From: Gemmatimonas aurantiaca T-27
GTDB taxonomy: Bacteria > Gemmatimonadota > Gemmatimonadetes > Gemmatimonadales > Gemmatimonadaceae
DNA: 64,000 nt
NCBI RefSeq assembly: GCF_000010305.1
Contig: NC_012489.1
Span: 3,045,646 to 3,109,645 of the forward strand
Reading direction: 5' to 3'
The translations under genes and the position numbers were made by a program. Under the pieces are notes generated by a model. That model ran no database searches. It had not been told where the DNA came from and worked only from the letters and a program-made list of their open reading frames with translations. Position 1 is the first letter of the stretch; each line of letters begins with the position of its first letter. Below, piece by piece: positions 27,159-36,753 of this stretch.

Positions 27159-28298
27159 ATGAACGGCAGACGACGGAAGATCGAGACACCCACGGGGGAG
27201 TGGGCCGCCGCCAGGCCACAGGCACGCCCGCGCATCGGGGTGGTGCTCGGTGGGGGCGCGCTCAAAGGCATAGCGCACATTGGAGCGCTGCGGGCCCTCG
27301 AGGAGGCCGGCATCGTGCCCACGCTCTATGCGGGTACCAGCATCGGCGCGATGATCGCCGCCGCCGCGGCGTCGGGGCGGTCCGCCACCGATCTCACCGA
27401 GCGCGCGAAGCACTTCCGCCGCCGCGACCTGTTCCGCATCAACCACATGGGCATGTTGATGGAGCGCATGCTGTCGCGCTCCATCTATCTCGAGGCACCA
27501 CTCCGCACGCTGTGTGAGCTGCTGGTGGATGAAGGCACCTTCGACTCGTTCAAGGTGCCACTGTTGGTCACAGCCGTCGACATCGAGCGTGGCGTGCCCC
27601 TGGTGTTCGGGCGCCCCGGCTTACGCGACGTGAAGGTGCGTGATGCCGTGTACGCCTCCTGTGCCCTGCCCGGTTTCTTCCCGCCCGGTGTGGTGGGCAA
27701 TCGCGTCTGCATCGACGGCGGCACCACCGACAACCTGCCGATCGGCATCGCGGCGCTCGAGGTCGATGCCCTGATCGCGGTGGATGTGGGCATGGCCGAT
27801 GTGCCACTCGCCACCGGTGTGGCCGAGCAGGGGTTTGCGTCCATCTTCATGCGCGCGGCCGCCATGATGATGCATGAACAGCAGCAAAGTGTGCTCGATC
27901 ACTGGGCCGCGCCGCCGCTGCTGCTCGTCCGGCCACCCGTGACACACATCGGCCCCTTCTCCTTCTCCCACGTCGCCGAACTCATTGAGCTCGGCTACCA
28001 GGCCACCCAGCAGGCCCTGGGCTCCCTCGATGAGATGCTGGCGGCCCCGGGTGGCGTATACCCGAGACGAGAAGTCAGGATTCGGGTGGATCGCGCGCTG
28101 TGCACCGGTTGCGGGATCTGTGTGGCGACCGCCCCGGAGCTCATGGCGCTCGATCGGGAACAGAAGGCCTTCCCGCTCCTGCCCATTCACGAGTTCTCCC
28201 CGGCCGATGCGGCGTTTGCCCGCTGCTGCCCCGAAGAAGCCATCCGGGTCGAAACCTCGACGGCGGCCGAGATGAGCGTCATGGGACCGTTCGTCTAA
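27159..28298 (+). CDS. Patatin-like phospholipase fused to a ferredoxin-type Fe-S domain
   Basis: A 379-residue two-domain protein. Residues 25-290 are a bacterial patatin: oxyanion-hole GGGALKG (31-37), nucleophile elbow GTSIG (S61), and catalytic D186 in IDGGTTDN, so lipid acyl-hydrolase activity is expected. Residues 304-365 form a small ferredoxin: CTGCGIC (C315, C318, C321) followed about 35 residues later by CCPEEAI (C357 before Pro). This is the C-x2-C-x2-C...C-P pattern of single-cluster bacterial ferredoxins. No signal peptide or membrane segment. It diverges from the two-component operon; aconitase follows after 220 bases. The combination suggests a redox- or iron-responsive lipase, which is inference. 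Confidence 0.85.
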   Translation: MNGRRRKIETPTGEWAAARPQARPRIGVVLGGGALKGIAHIGALRALEEAGIVPTLYAGTSIGAMIAAAAASGRSATDLTERAKHFRRRDLFRINHMGMLMERMLSRSIYLEAPLRTLCELLVDEGTFDSFKVPLLVTAVDIERGVPLVFGRPGLRDVKVRDAVYASCALPGFFPPGVVGNRVCIDGGTTDNLPIGIAALEVDALIAVDVGMADVPLATGVAEQGFASIFMRAAAMMMHEQQQSVLDHWAAPPLLLVRPPVTHIGPFSFSHVAELIELGYQATQQALGSLDEMLAAPGGVYPRREVRIRVDRALCTGCGICVATAPELMALDREQKAFPLLPIHEFSPADAAFARCCPEEAIRVETSTAAEMSVMGPFV

Positions 28299-28301
28299 CA
28301 C

Positions 28302-28323
28302 CCTGCCGTGCACCGCCGGCAGG
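28302..28323 (+). terminator. Weak hairpin after the patatin-ferredoxin gene
   Basis: CCTGCCG and CGGCAGG pair over 7 bp around an 8-base loop, starting four bases after the stop codon. No T-run follows. The remaining stretch to 28519 leads to the aconitase start and shows no clear promoter to me. Confidence 0.3.
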
Positions 28324-28519
28324 CGGGTAGGGGCCGATTGGACCCGTTTCCTGTAATTGCTCCCGATTACTGGTGACACCGAGTACCACGGTCGATATTT
28401 CCGGTAGCCTCGTCGGTACCGGGCGCCACCTGCATGGTGGCACCACGGCGCGATGAGTGGCTCCGTTCCGCACGCGCGTAGCCGCCCGAGGGGTCGGCGC
28501 GCGCAGGACAACCCCTTCC

Positions 28520-31273
28520 ATGCCGCATCCCAATTCATTTGGCAGCCGCAGCGCGCTGCAGGTGGGCGATCGTTCCTATGCCTACTACCGTCTCGACGCG
28601 CTCGACTCCCTGTCGGGGAGCTCGGCCCGCACGCTTCCCTTCTCCTTGCGCGTTCTCCTCGAGAACCTGTTGCGCGGCGAAGACAATGCCTTCGTGAAGA
28701 AGGCCGACATCGAAGCGCTCGCGCACTGGGACGTGAAGGCACCCGTCGACAAGGAAATCGCTTTCCGCACGGCGCGTGTGCTGCTCCAGGATTTCACCGG
28801 CGTGCCCTGCGTCGTCGACCTCGCCGCCATGCGCGATGCGATGGTCGCCCTGGGCGGTGACCCGACGCGCATCAACCCGCTCCAGCCGGTCGATCTCGTG
28901 ATCGATCACTCGGTGCAGGTTGATGAATACGGCACCGAAGCCTCATTGCTGCTCAACACCGAGCTCGAATTCGAGCGCAACGGTGAGCGCTATCAGTTCC
29001 TCAAGTGGGGCCAGACGGCCCTTCGCAATTTCCGCGCGGTGCCGCCGGGCACCGGCATCTGCCACCAGGTGAATCTCGAATACCTGGCACAGGTGGTTTT
29101 CACCGCCCAGGAGGGCGGCGAGACAATCGCCTACTGTGATTCACTGGTGGGCACGGACTCGCACACCACGATGATCAACGGCCTTGGTGTATTGGGCTGG
29201 GGCGTCGGCGGTATCGAAGCCGAAGCCGCCATGCTCGGTCAGCCGGTCAGCATGCTGATCCCGGAAGTCATCGGCTTCAAGCTGCACGGCAAGTTGCCGG
29301 CTGGCGCGACGGCCACCGATCTCGTGCTCACGTGCACCGAGATGCTTCGCAAGAAGAAGGTGGTTGGCAAGTTCGTCGAGTTCTACGGCACGGGTCTCTC
29401 GAGCCTGGCGCTCGCCGACCGGGCGACCATCGCCAACATGGCCCCGGAATACGGCGCCACGATGGGCTTCTTCCCGGTCGATGCTGAAACGCTCAAGTAC
29501 CTGCGCCTCTCCGGCCGCAGCGAAGAGCAGGTCGCCCTGGTGGAAGCCTACACCAAGGCGCAGGGTCTCTTCCGCACGGATGAAACACCCGACCCGATCT
29601 TCACCGACACGCTCGAACTCGACCTGAGCACGGTCGTGCCGAGTCTGGCCGGTCCGAAGCGCCCGCAGGATCGTGTGCCGCTCACGGAGAGCAAGCGCAT
29701 GTATCGTGAGGCACTCGCCGCGCAGATGGCGTCGCAGGCCAGTGCGGTCGCCGTGCCGGCGGGGTCCGCAGCAGCAGCGATGGTGTCCGAGGGTGGGCAC
29801 ATCGAAGCCGAAGAAGGTGTCCAGTGCACGTACAAGGGACAGAGCTTCAAGCTGCAGCATGGCCATGTGGTCATCGCGGCCATCACGAGCTGCACCAACA
29901 CGAGCAACCCGAGCGTGATGCTTGCGGCCGGCCTGCTGGCCCGCAACGCGGTCGCCAAGGGCCTCAGCACCAAGCCGTGGGTGAAGACCTCGCTGGCCCC
30001 GGGCTCCAAGGTGGCCACCGAGTACTTCAACAAGGCGGGTCTCATGGACTCGCTCGACAAGCTCGGATTCAACGTCGTCGGCTACGGCTGCACCACGTGC
30101 ATCGGCAATTCCGGCCCGTTGCCCACCGAGATCAGCGAAGCGATCGATCTGGGCAAGCTCAACGTGTCGGCGGTGCTCTCGGGCAATCGTAATTTCGAAG
30201 GCCGCGTGAACCCGCAGACGCGCTTCAACTACCTCGCATCGCCGCCGCTCGTCGTGGCCTACGCACTGGCTGGCCGTATGGACATCGACCTCGCCACCGA
30301 GCCGCTCGGCATCGGCAGCGACGGCCCGGTGTTCCTGCGCGACATCTGGCCGTCGCCGCAGGAAGTGGAAGACACCATCCTCACCAGCGTGAAGCGTGAG
30401 CAGTTCACCACGCAGTACGCGGATGTCTTCCTGGGTGACAAGTACTGGCAGGCGATCGCGGCTCCCACAGGCGATCAGTACGCGTGGGACGGCAACAGCA
30501 CGTACGTGAAGAATCCGCCGTACTTCGAAGGCATGACCATGACGCCGCCGGGTATCCGCCCGATCACCGGCGCCAAGGCTCTCGGCATGTTCGGCGATTC
30601 CATCACCACCGACCACATCTCGCCCGCGGGTTCCATCGCGGCCGCGAGCCCGGCCGGCAAGTATCTCAGCGTACTCGGCGTCGAGAAGAAGGACTTCAAC
30701 TCGTACGGGGCCCGTCGCGGCAACCACGAGATCATGATGCGCGGTACCTTCGCCAACATCCGTCTCAAGAACGAACTGACGGGTGGCAAGGAAGGCTGGT
30801 GGACTGCGACGGCGCCGGGCGCCGAACCGGAAGCGATCTACGATGTGTCGATGGCTCGTCAGGCCGCCGGCGTGCCGCAGATCGTCATCGCGGGCAAGGA
30901 GTACGGCACGGGTTCGTCCCGTGACTGGGCCGCCAAGGGCACCATGCTGCTCGGCGTGCGGGCCGTGATCGCCGAGAGCTTCGAGCGTATCCATCGCTCG
31001 AACCTCGTGGGCATGGGCGTGTTGCCGCTCGAGTTCGTGAACGGGGAGACCCGTCAGAGCCTCGGCCTGACCGGCTTCGAGACGTTCGAGATCGTCGGCC
31101 TCGACGATTCGCTCACCCCGCGCGCGACGTTGGTGGTGAAGACCACCGCCACGGATGGCACGGTCAAGCAGTTCTCGGCGCGCTGCCGCATCGACACGCC
31201 GGAAGAAATGCAGTACTACAAGAACGGCGGCATCCTGCCGTACGTGCTGCGCAGCCTGGTGGCGACGAAGTAA
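28520..31273 (+). CDS. acnA: Aconitate hydratase
   Basis: Isomerises citrate and isocitrate in the TCA and glyoxylate cycles. The 917-residue length and domain order match the AcnA/IRP1 branch. The 4Fe-4S ligands are C458 in [11 protein letters not shown] and C524/C527 in [13 protein letters not shown]. Other landmarks are [30 protein letters not shown], and in domain 4 [14 protein letters not shown] and [14 protein letters not shown]. The ATG at 28520 gives the normal [16 protein letters not shown] start; a GTG at 28457 would add 21 residues with no family match. Monocistronic, with a terminator hairpin at 31292. Confidence 0.97.
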   Translation: MPHPNSFGSRSALQVGDRSYAYYRLDALDSLSGSSARTLPFSLRVLLENLLRGEDNAFVKKADIEALAHWDVKAPVDKEIAFRTARVLLQDFTGVPCVVDLAAMRDAMVALGGDPTRINPLQPVDLVIDHSVQVDEYGTEASLLLNTELEFERNGERYQFLKWGQTALRNFRAVPPGTGICHQVNLEYLAQVVFTAQEGGETIAYCDSLVGTDSHTTMINGLGVLGWGVGGIEAEAAMLGQPVSMLIPEVIGFKLHGKLPAGATATDLVLTCTEMLRKKKVVGKFVEFYGTGLSSLALADRATIANMAPEYGATMGFFPVDAETLKYLRLSGRSEEQVALVEAYTKAQGLFRTDETPDPIFTDTLELDLSTVVPSLAGPKRPQDRVPLTESKRMYREALAAQMASQASAVAVPAGSAAAAMVSEGGHIEAEEGVQCTYKGQSFKLQHGHVVIAAITSCTNTSNPSVMLAAGLLARNAVAKGLSTKPWVKTSLAPGSKVATEYFNKAGLMDSLDKLGFNVVGYGCTTCIGNSGPLPTEISEAIDLGKLNVSAVLSGNRNFEGRVNPQTRFNYLASPPLVVAYALAGRMDIDLATEPLGIGSDGPVFLRDIWPSPQEVEDTILTSVKREQFTTQYADVFLGDKYWQAIAAPTGDQYAWDGNSTYVKNPPYFEGMTMTPPGIRPITGAKALGMFGDSITTDHISPAGSIAAASPAGKYLSVLGVEKKDFNSYGARRGNHEIMMRGTFANIRLKNELTGGKEGWWTATAPGAEPEAIYDVSMARQAAGVPQIVIAGKEYGTGSSRDWAAKGTMLLGVRAVIAESFERIHRSNLVGMGVLPLEFVNGETRQSLGLTGFETFEIVGLDDSLTPRATLVVKTTATDGTVKQFSARCRIDTPEEMQYYKNGGILPYVLRSLVATK

Positions 31274-31291
31274 GTCGGCCACCAACGCAGG

Positions 31292-31332
31292 ACGGCGTGG
31301 AACGCCCGCCCCCGAGCATTCCACGCCGTTTC
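31292..31332 (+). terminator. Intrinsic terminator after acnA
   Basis: ACGGCGTGGAA and TTCCACGCCGT form a perfect 11-bp stem with a 16-base loop, 18 bases after the acnA stop, followed by TTTCC. Confidence 0.7.
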
Positions 31333-31375
31333 CTGCACCAACTGTGTTATCAACACCCCCGTTGGTGCATACCCT

Positions 31376-31415
31376 ACGCCCGGCCCCCGCGTCACCTAGA
31401 TGTGGGGGCCGGGTG
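31376..31415. terminator. GC-rich hairpin between convergent acnA and lipoprotein genes
   Basis: CCCGGCCCCC and GGGGGCCGGG pair over 10 bp, extendable by ACG/CGT with a small bulge. It lies 12 bases past the stop of the leftward lipoprotein gene. There is no T-run, so it is a likely but unproven terminator for that gene. Confidence 0.45.
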
Positions 31416-31426
31416 CGTTCGGGGGA

Positions 31427-32221
31427 TCAGTCCGGCGTACCGTCGCGGTTCTGATCGCGGAACGCCTTGAAGCTGGTACGGACATTGGCGTTGACCGCGT
31501 CAGCCACCGTGCCCGGATCGCCCGCCGCGATGGGCGAGAGCAGGCCACCCTCCGCCCCCCAGAACCACTTGCCGATATCCACCAGCACGGTCACCTGCTG
31601 CAGATCGTCACCACCCGAAACGGCGGCCGTCAGTGGCACCGTGATCACCTCACTCACGTCGGTGGTGTACTCGAAGGCCTCACCATTGTAGGTCCCTTCC
31701 AGACGTACGCTGATGTCCGCAAAGGTCGGATTGGCCAGACGGAACGCCGCATCGATGGAATCACCGGCGATCGGCTTGTGCAGATTGAGGCGCACCGACG
31801 AGAACGTCCCACGCGGCGTGGTCACCGTGACCCGATTGCCATCGGTGCCGTTCACCGGCAGATCCAGGATCATCGGACGCAAGCGAATGGTCGCGCAGCC
31901 CGCCGTGAGCGTGCTGTCGTTGGCCAGACAGGACGTGCCTTCACCATGCAGGCGCACATCACGCAGCACGAGTTCGGCGCTGGTCACCACGATGGTATCC
32001 GTACCACGACCGATGGTGGTCCCCGCCGCGCCCGCGGTGACACCCACGTCCCCCGCAGACTGCGCTCCCCGGGCCACCTGGAAACCGAGCGCTATCTGCG
32101 CGTCGGTCTCCGGGCCAACACCATTGTCATCGTCGTCGCTGCCACAGGCTGCGAGCAGCAGAGCACCAGAGAGTGAAACGGCCACGGCGCCGAGTCGAGC
32201 CGAATGAATGAGTCGATGCAT
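31427..32221 (-). CDS. Uncharacterised lipoprotein
   Basis: A 264-residue exported lipoprotein. The signal peptide ends in the lipobox LLLAACGS, followed by an Asp run, DDDDNG, and the start at 32221 has a good AGGAGTG ribosome-binding site. The body is beta-rich and repeats phrases such as TIVVTSAELVLRDVRL and FSSVRLNLHKPIAGDS. It has a Cys pair (TSCLANDSTLTAGC) and a tail FRDQNRDGTPD that resembles a calcium-binding DxNxDGxxD loop. No family recognised with confidence. It is probably on the cell surface or inner face of the outer membrane. Confidence 0.75.
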   Translation of the reverse strand: MHRLIHSARLGAVAVSLSGALLLAACGSDDDDNGVGPETDAQIALGFQVARGAQSAGDVGVTAGAAGTTIGRGTDTIVVTSAELVLRDVRLHGEGTSCLANDSTLTAGCATIRLRPMILDLPVNGTDGNRVTVTTPRGTFSSVRLNLHKPIAGDSIDAAFRLANPTFADISVRLEGTYNGEAFEYTTDVSEVITVPLTAAVSGGDDLQQVTVLVDIGKWFWGAEGGLLSPIAAGDPGTVADAVNANVRTSFKAFRDQNRDGTPD

Positions 32222-32421
32222 ATTAAGCACTCCTGTCGGATGAAAAATCGATGCGATCGAAAAGACGAGTCGCACGCGCATTTTGTAGGTACACTCGCCG
32301 CTCCCACCTCGTCGGTGATCCATCCCACCGCATCAACATCTTTGTTACTGCTTCCCGTGTGCGTCATCACATCGCAACAACATTTCTCTGCACGTAAGAC
32401 ACTGCAGCGTTCGCTCGTATC

Positions 32422-33357
32422 ATGATTGCTGTCGTCGTCAATCCTGCGGCAGGCAACGGTCGTGCCCGCAACATCGCCAGCGATGTCATGCGTGCATTAC
32501 AACATCGCGAGGACATCGTTGAGTTCACCACGAGAACGCGTGGTGATGAAGCTCAGCAGACATCACTCGCGATCGAACGTGGCGCGCGATGCGTTGTAGT
32601 GGTCGGCGGCGACGGCTCCGTGCATCACGCTGTGCGAGCGCTCACATCGGCGACGCGGCGCGTCCCGCTGGCTATCGTGGCCGCTGGCACCGGCAACGAT
32701 TTTGTGAAATCGCTTGGTACGCCAGCGCACGACATCCACGCCATGGTGCAGTGCATCACGCGCGCACAGACTCGTCCCATCGATGTTGGCCTCATCGATG
32801 GCACGCCGTTTGTGAATGCGGCAGGCCTCGGCTTCGATGTCGCCGTACTTGAACGCATGCAGCAGAAGCAGACACAGGGGCGACAGCAATGGCTCGGCGG
32901 TACGGCTGCATATGTGGTGACAGCCCTTGGCGCACTGCTGGGCTATCGCGGCTTTGACGCATCACTCCGCACCACGCTGGCATCATCGCACGATGCCCCC
33001 GGCGCACCAGCCTGGCAGGAACGCATCGGGCACCACGCGCATCTCATGACCGTGTTTGCCAATGGGCAGTGTTTCGGCGGCGCATTCCGCATTGCACCTG
33101 AGGCACGTCTCGATGACGGACTGCTCGACGTCGTCGATATCGGCGCACTCACACCGTGGCAGCGGCCGGCAGTGTTTCTGCGGGCAGTACGGGGAACCCA
33201 TCTCTCGCATGCGGCGGTGCGCTCACACTTCGGCGCAGCATTCACCTTGCACTGTGAAGCGCCGCCACTCTATGAAGCCGATGGAGAGTTGTATCGCGCA
33301 TCGGCGGCCACGGTGACGATCAGCGTACGTCCGGCGGCGCTCGACATCATCGTCTGA
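32422..33357 (+). CDS. Diacylglycerol kinase-family lipid kinase
   Basis: A 311-residue DAGK-catalytic-domain protein (YegS/DgkB/BmrU type) that phosphorylates a lipid or sphingoid alcohol with ATP. Motifs are in order: VVNPAAGNGRA at the start, VVGGDGSVHHAV with GGDGS (62-66), AAGTGNDF (89-94), and EADGELY near the end. No signal peptide or membrane helix, so it acts at the inner face of the membrane. The start is the ATG at 32422, 200 bases from the divergent lipoprotein gene. Monocistronic. Confidence 0.9.
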   Translation: MIAVVVNPAAGNGRARNIASDVMRALQHREDIVEFTTRTRGDEAQQTSLAIERGARCVVVVGGDGSVHHAVRALTSATRRVPLAIVAAGTGNDFVKSLGTPAHDIHAMVQCITRAQTRPIDVGLIDGTPFVNAAGLGFDVAVLERMQQKQTQGRQQWLGGTAAYVVTALGALLGYRGFDASLRTTLASSHDAPGAPAWQERIGHHAHLMTVFANGQCFGGAFRIAPEARLDDGLLDVVDIGALTPWQRPAVFLRAVRGTHLSHAAVRSHFGAAFTLHCEAPPLYEADGELYRASAATVTISVRPAALDIIV

Positions 33358-33424
33358 AAGCGCCTGAGAGCATTGCCGGTCCATACCGATGTGAATCACA
33401 TGCGCACAACCAACTCGGCGTAAA

Positions 33425-33463
33425 GCAAAACCACCCGAATCGACAATGTCGACCCGGGTGGTT
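33425..33463 (-). terminator. Hairpin terminator, best oriented for the leftward glycine-zipper gene
   Basis: AACCACCCG and CGGGTGGTT form a 9-bp outer stem, with an inner TCGAC/GTCGA stem. On the minus strand it is followed by TTTTGC. It lies in the 297-base gap (33358-33654) between the lipid kinase and the convergent lipoprotein gene and may serve both. I see nothing else in that gap. Confidence 0.65.
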
Positions 33464-33654
33464 CCCCCCTGTTCGCCCCCTCCACGAAGCGTCCAGAAAC
33501 CTTCAGCAGCTCTGTCCCCTCTGACATTCCACTGCCACGCTTTCAAACACCGTGCCTCTTGGAAGGTTCCGATGTCGCGTGACAGTGGGCCTGCATCGTG
33601 CCCGATCGCTGACACACTCCGCATGTGCGTCGATCGATCGGTGTTGCGACATCG

Positions 33655-34254
33655 TTACGGGCGCTGCACCTGATGACCGATCATGCCACCGAGCAACGCG
33701 CCACCGAGCGCGCCAACCGCTGCGCCCTTGCCCTTGTCACGCGACGAGATCACACCGATCGCCGCACCAGCCGCCGCGCCGTAGATGGCACCCTTTTCCG
33801 TTTGGCGACGTCCAGCTTGCGCACCCGTACCTGTGCCCGCGCCGCTACCCGATCCAGCCGTGCCTTCGCCGGTGCTCCCACCGCTGCTGCGCCGTGGCGC
33901 GGAGGTTTGCGGCGCAGGCAGGTAGACCACGCGTGTCTGCGGTTGCTGCGCCGGGTATGCGGCCTGAGGATACGCCGCCTGTTGATATCCATACGGCGTC
34001 TGATATTGCCCCGGATACGGTGCGTATCCCTGCGGATAACCCAGCTCGGCCGGACCGACATACATCTGTCGGTTGGCCGGTGCCTGTGCCGCGGCCATCA
34101 GATCAGCGCGCAGTTGCTGGTCGAAGTCCTTGTCGCGACCACCACACGCGGTGAGTACACCGAAAGCGACCGGAGCGAGGAGTGGCAGCGCCGCATGGCG
34201 CATCCTGCTGGGCAGCGACGGCACACGTTCCGGCTGGTTCTGATTGGTGATCAT
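33655..34254 (-). CDS. Glycine-zipper lipoprotein
   Basis: A 199-residue exported protein with lipobox GVLTACGG and a good AGGAG site before the ATG at 34254. The middle is Tyr/Gln/Pro-rich (GYPQGYAPYPGQYQTPYGYQQ) followed by a Ser/Gly linker. The C-terminus is a double glycine zipper (GAIYGAAAGAAIGVIS and GAAVGALGGALLGGMIG), a motif of proteins that pack into or against membranes, as in SlyB/YMGG-type lipoproteins. Probably an outer-membrane integrity or stress protein; role not shown. Confidence 0.8.
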   Translation of the reverse strand: MITNQNQPERVPSLPSRMRHAALPLLAPVAFGVLTACGGRDKDFDQQLRADLMAAAQAPANRQMYVGPAELGYPQGYAPYPGQYQTPYGYQQAAYPQAAYPAQQPQTRVVYLPAPQTSAPRRSSGGSTGEGTAGSGSGAGTGTGAQAGRRQTEKGAIYGAAAGAAIGVISSRDKGKGAAVGALGGALLGGMIGHQVQRP

Positions 34255-34568
34255 GGTCGGTGCTCCTGATTGGATGGGCACGTGTGGGGATCCATGTGGT
34301 CTTCCCCGACACGCCGCCGACACCCCTGTACTAGGCAGGGACCGTGCCACGACGTTTGCGCCCAATTCCCGGCACTTCTGGCGAATTTCTGGCGATGTTG
34401 TCCTCAATCGTGGTCACTGGGCCGTCCCGCATGGGCGACAGGCGGGTATCAGTCAGGCAGTGACCATCGATCACAACCAGATGGGGATTGGCAGCGTTAT
34501 GCTCACGTGCGTAGCGTTCAGTCCCGCGTCCGGCGGTCAGACCGCCTCCCACCCTTCAGGAGCATTCG
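34255..34568. other. Divergent intergenic region
   Basis: A 314-base stretch between the leftward glycine-zipper lipoprotein gene and the rightward peroxiredoxin gene, so it must hold both promoters. I see no clear sigma-70 hexamers. A short inverted repeat, GGCGGT-CAG-ACCGCC, lies at 34532-34546, and AGGAG for the peroxiredoxin is at 34558-34562. Confidence 0.5.
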
Positions 34569-35144
34569 ATGTCCATTCGTTCGCGTTTCGCCGCCCTGGC
34601 GGCGTCGATCGCCTTCGTACCCGCACTCGTCGGTGCGCAGAGCGCGCCCGCAGGTCCCGCCCCACTCAAGGTGGGCGACGCGGCTCCCGACTTCACGGTG
34701 GCGACCGCAACGGCGGCCGGGCTTTCGGCAAAGCCGTTCAAGCTCTCGGAGCATCGTGGTGAGACCGTGATCCTCGCCTTCTTCCCGAAGGCCCGCACCC
34801 GCGGCTGCACGGTACAGATGGAATCGTATCGCGACCGCTATGCAGAGCTGTTCAAGAGCGGGCAGAAGGTGACGCTGGTGGGCGTGAGCGTCGATCCCGA
34901 CAGCGCCCTCACCTCGTGGGCGAAGGATGCCAAGTTCCCGTTCCAGTTCGCCGCCGATGTGGATCGTAAGGTGGGTGTCGCCTATGCCGCCAATACCGGC
35001 GAAGGCTTTCACAAGCGCCTGCTCTACGTGATCGATCCGCAGGGCAAGATTGCGTACGTCGCCGCGCCCTTCAATCAGATGTCGGCCGACGCGTACACGG
35101 ACCTCGGCTCGGCCATCACGAAGGCCGGCCACGGCGCGCACTGA
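34569..35144 (+). CDS. Exported peroxiredoxin (AhpC/TSA, Bcp-like)
   Basis: A 191-residue thiol peroxidase with a cleavable signal peptide (FAALAASIAFVPALVGAQS), so it acts outside the cytoplasm. The peroxidatic motif PKARTRGC fits P-x3-T-x2-C with C80, preceded by ILAFF. Other family marks are VGDAAPDFTV and VGVSVDPDSALTSWAKD. No second cysteine is present in the sequence, so it would work as a 1-Cys enzyme reduced by an external thiol. It precedes the glycerate kinase gene by 4 bases and could be co-transcribed. Confidence 0.92.
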   Translation: MSIRSRFAALAASIAFVPALVGAQSAPAGPAPLKVGDAAPDFTVATATAAGLSAKPFKLSEHRGETVILAFFPKARTRGCTVQMESYRDRYAELFKSGQKVTLVGVSVDPDSALTSWAKDAKFPFQFAADVDRKVGVAYAANTGEGFHKRLLYVIDPQGKIAYVAAPFNQMSADAYTDLGSAITKAGHGAH

Positions 35145-35148
35145 GTCC

Positions 35149-36681
35149 GTGAAAGACACCCGCGCCCTGCTCGCCGCCCTCCACGCTGCGGCGGTGCAGG
35201 GCGCGGCGCCCTATCTGCATACAACACGCGCGGTCGATCGCTGGCTCATCGCACAGCGCGCCCGCCGCAGTGACACGCCGCTTCCTCCGGTGCATGTCTT
35301 TGCCTTGGGGAAGGCCGCCTGGGCCATGGCAGAAGGAGCCTGTGCCGCCCTGGCCGATCACGACCTCGTCGTTGCCGGCGGCGTGGTGGTGAGCAATCAT
35401 CTGCCCACCGGCGGCACCGCAGGGCAGATCGCCCCACTGCCGTCCGTTCTGCGGCGTGCGCTGGGAGATCATCCCGTACCGGGTCCGGCCTCTCTCGATG
35501 CGGCCGATCAGATCGACGAGGCGATCCGTGACATCGAACCCGGCGCGCTCGTACTCGTCCTGCTCTCGGGCGGAACGACGGCGCTGTGCGCAGCGCCAAC
35601 GGCCGCGCTCTCACAAGCCGTCGGCGACGCCGAACGCGCGCAGGCCCACATCGCCAATCTCGCACAGACGCTGCTCGAGTCCGGGTTGGCCATCCACGAG
35701 ATGAACACCATTCGACGCCGCGTGCTGCGGTTCGGTGCCGGTCGTCTCGCGTCGGCCATCGCCAAACGCGGCGTCATCGCCATCGGTACCTTCGCGATCA
35801 GTGATGTCATCGGCGACGAGCCGTCGGTCATTGGCTCGGGCCCATGCTCTCCCGACCCAATCGATGACGGCGATTTTCTGGCACTGCTCGACGCCCATGA
35901 CCTGCGTCCCCGCCTGGAACGGGCGATGAGCACCGCGCTGGGCCTCGAAGGACACAGCACCCCGCCGGCCGTGCCACGGGCCAACGATCCGGCTTTTGCG
36001 TTGGTCGACTACACACTCGTGGCGCGCAACGCCGATGCCGTGGCGGCCATGGCCGACGCCGCTCGTGGTCAGGGCATCGACGTGGTGCTCACCGATGAAG
36101 ACCCACTCGCCGGTGACGCGGACGCACTCGGCAGCGCGCTCGCCGCCCGTGCGATCCGGCAGGCGCGCACCATGCCTCCCGGCACCTCGACCGTGCTGCT
36201 GGCCGGGGGAGAGCCCGTCGTGAACCTGCGCGCGACGATTGAGCGTGCGGTGCAGCATGGCGATGAGGACGATGCCCGACTGGCGGAGTCGCACCACGAC
36301 GTCCCTGCGCTGGTGGACGCGCCCCTGGTGCCCCCACGTCCGTCAGCGGCTGACGAACCGATGCTGGGCGGCCGTATGCAGGTACTCGCGCTGTCCGCCG
36401 CACTGGCTCTCGAGCAGGCGGCCATGCGCGGCGACACCACCGCCTGGCGCATTGCCCTGGTGGCGGCCGGTACCGATGGCCGCGATGGCCCCACCGATGC
36501 CGCGGGCGCCATCGTCGATGCCGCCGTTCCCGCACTGGCTCGCCGCGCTGGTCGCACGCCGGAAGCAGATCTCGACACCGGTCGGTCCTGGTTTTCGCTC
36601 GACGCCGCCGACGCCCTGCTCCGTACCGGCCCGAGTGGCACCAATGTGATGGACGTGGTCGCGGTGCTGATTCGCACCTGA
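35149..36681 (+). CDS. Glycerate 2-kinase (DUF4147/MOFRL family)
   Basis: A 510-residue enzyme of the GckA/TtuD family, which phosphorylates D-glycerate at C2 (older annotations read hydroxypyruvate reductase). The N-terminal DUF4147 domain has VFALGKAAWAMAEGA, DHPVPGPASLDAA and LLSGGTTALCAAP. The C-terminal MOFRL domain has VLLAGGEPVVNLR and ALVAAGTDGRDGPTDAAGAIVD. The GTG at 35149 is chosen because it follows the peroxiredoxin stop by 4 bases and gives the normal helix-rich start VKDTRALLAALHAA; reading further left only overlaps the peroxiredoxin. Confidence 0.92.
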   Translation: MKDTRALLAALHAAAVQGAAPYLHTTRAVDRWLIAQRARRSDTPLPPVHVFALGKAAWAMAEGACAALADHDLVVAGGVVVSNHLPTGGTAGQIAPLPSVLRRALGDHPVPGPASLDAADQIDEAIRDIEPGALVLVLLSGGTTALCAAPTAALSQAVGDAERAQAHIANLAQTLLESGLAIHEMNTIRRRVLRFGAGRLASAIAKRGVIAIGTFAISDVIGDEPSVIGSGPCSPDPIDDGDFLALLDAHDLRPRLERAMSTALGLEGHSTPPAVPRANDPAFALVDYTLVARNADAVAAMADAARGQGIDVVLTDEDPLAGDADALGSALAARAIRQARTMPPGTSTVLLAGGEPVVNLRATIERAVQHGDEDDARLAESHHDVPALVDAPLVPPRPSAADEPMLGGRMQVLALSAALALEQAAMRGDTTAWRIALVAAGTDGRDGPTDAAGAIVDAAVPALARRAGRTPEADLDTGRSWFSLDAADALLRTGPSGTNVMDVVAVLIRT

Positions 36682-36753
36682 CCTCGTTCCGCTATGGTGG
36701 ATGGTGGGCCGGACCGGTAGTGTTGCCGGATCCATTCCCTCCATCCGTCGGTG

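Noticed and set aside
29141-31324. Long minus-strand open frame opposite acnA
   Set aside because: It is the antisense shadow of a high-GC gene: no ribosome-binding site, His/Arg-rich composition, and full overlap with an aconitase that has every catalytic motif.
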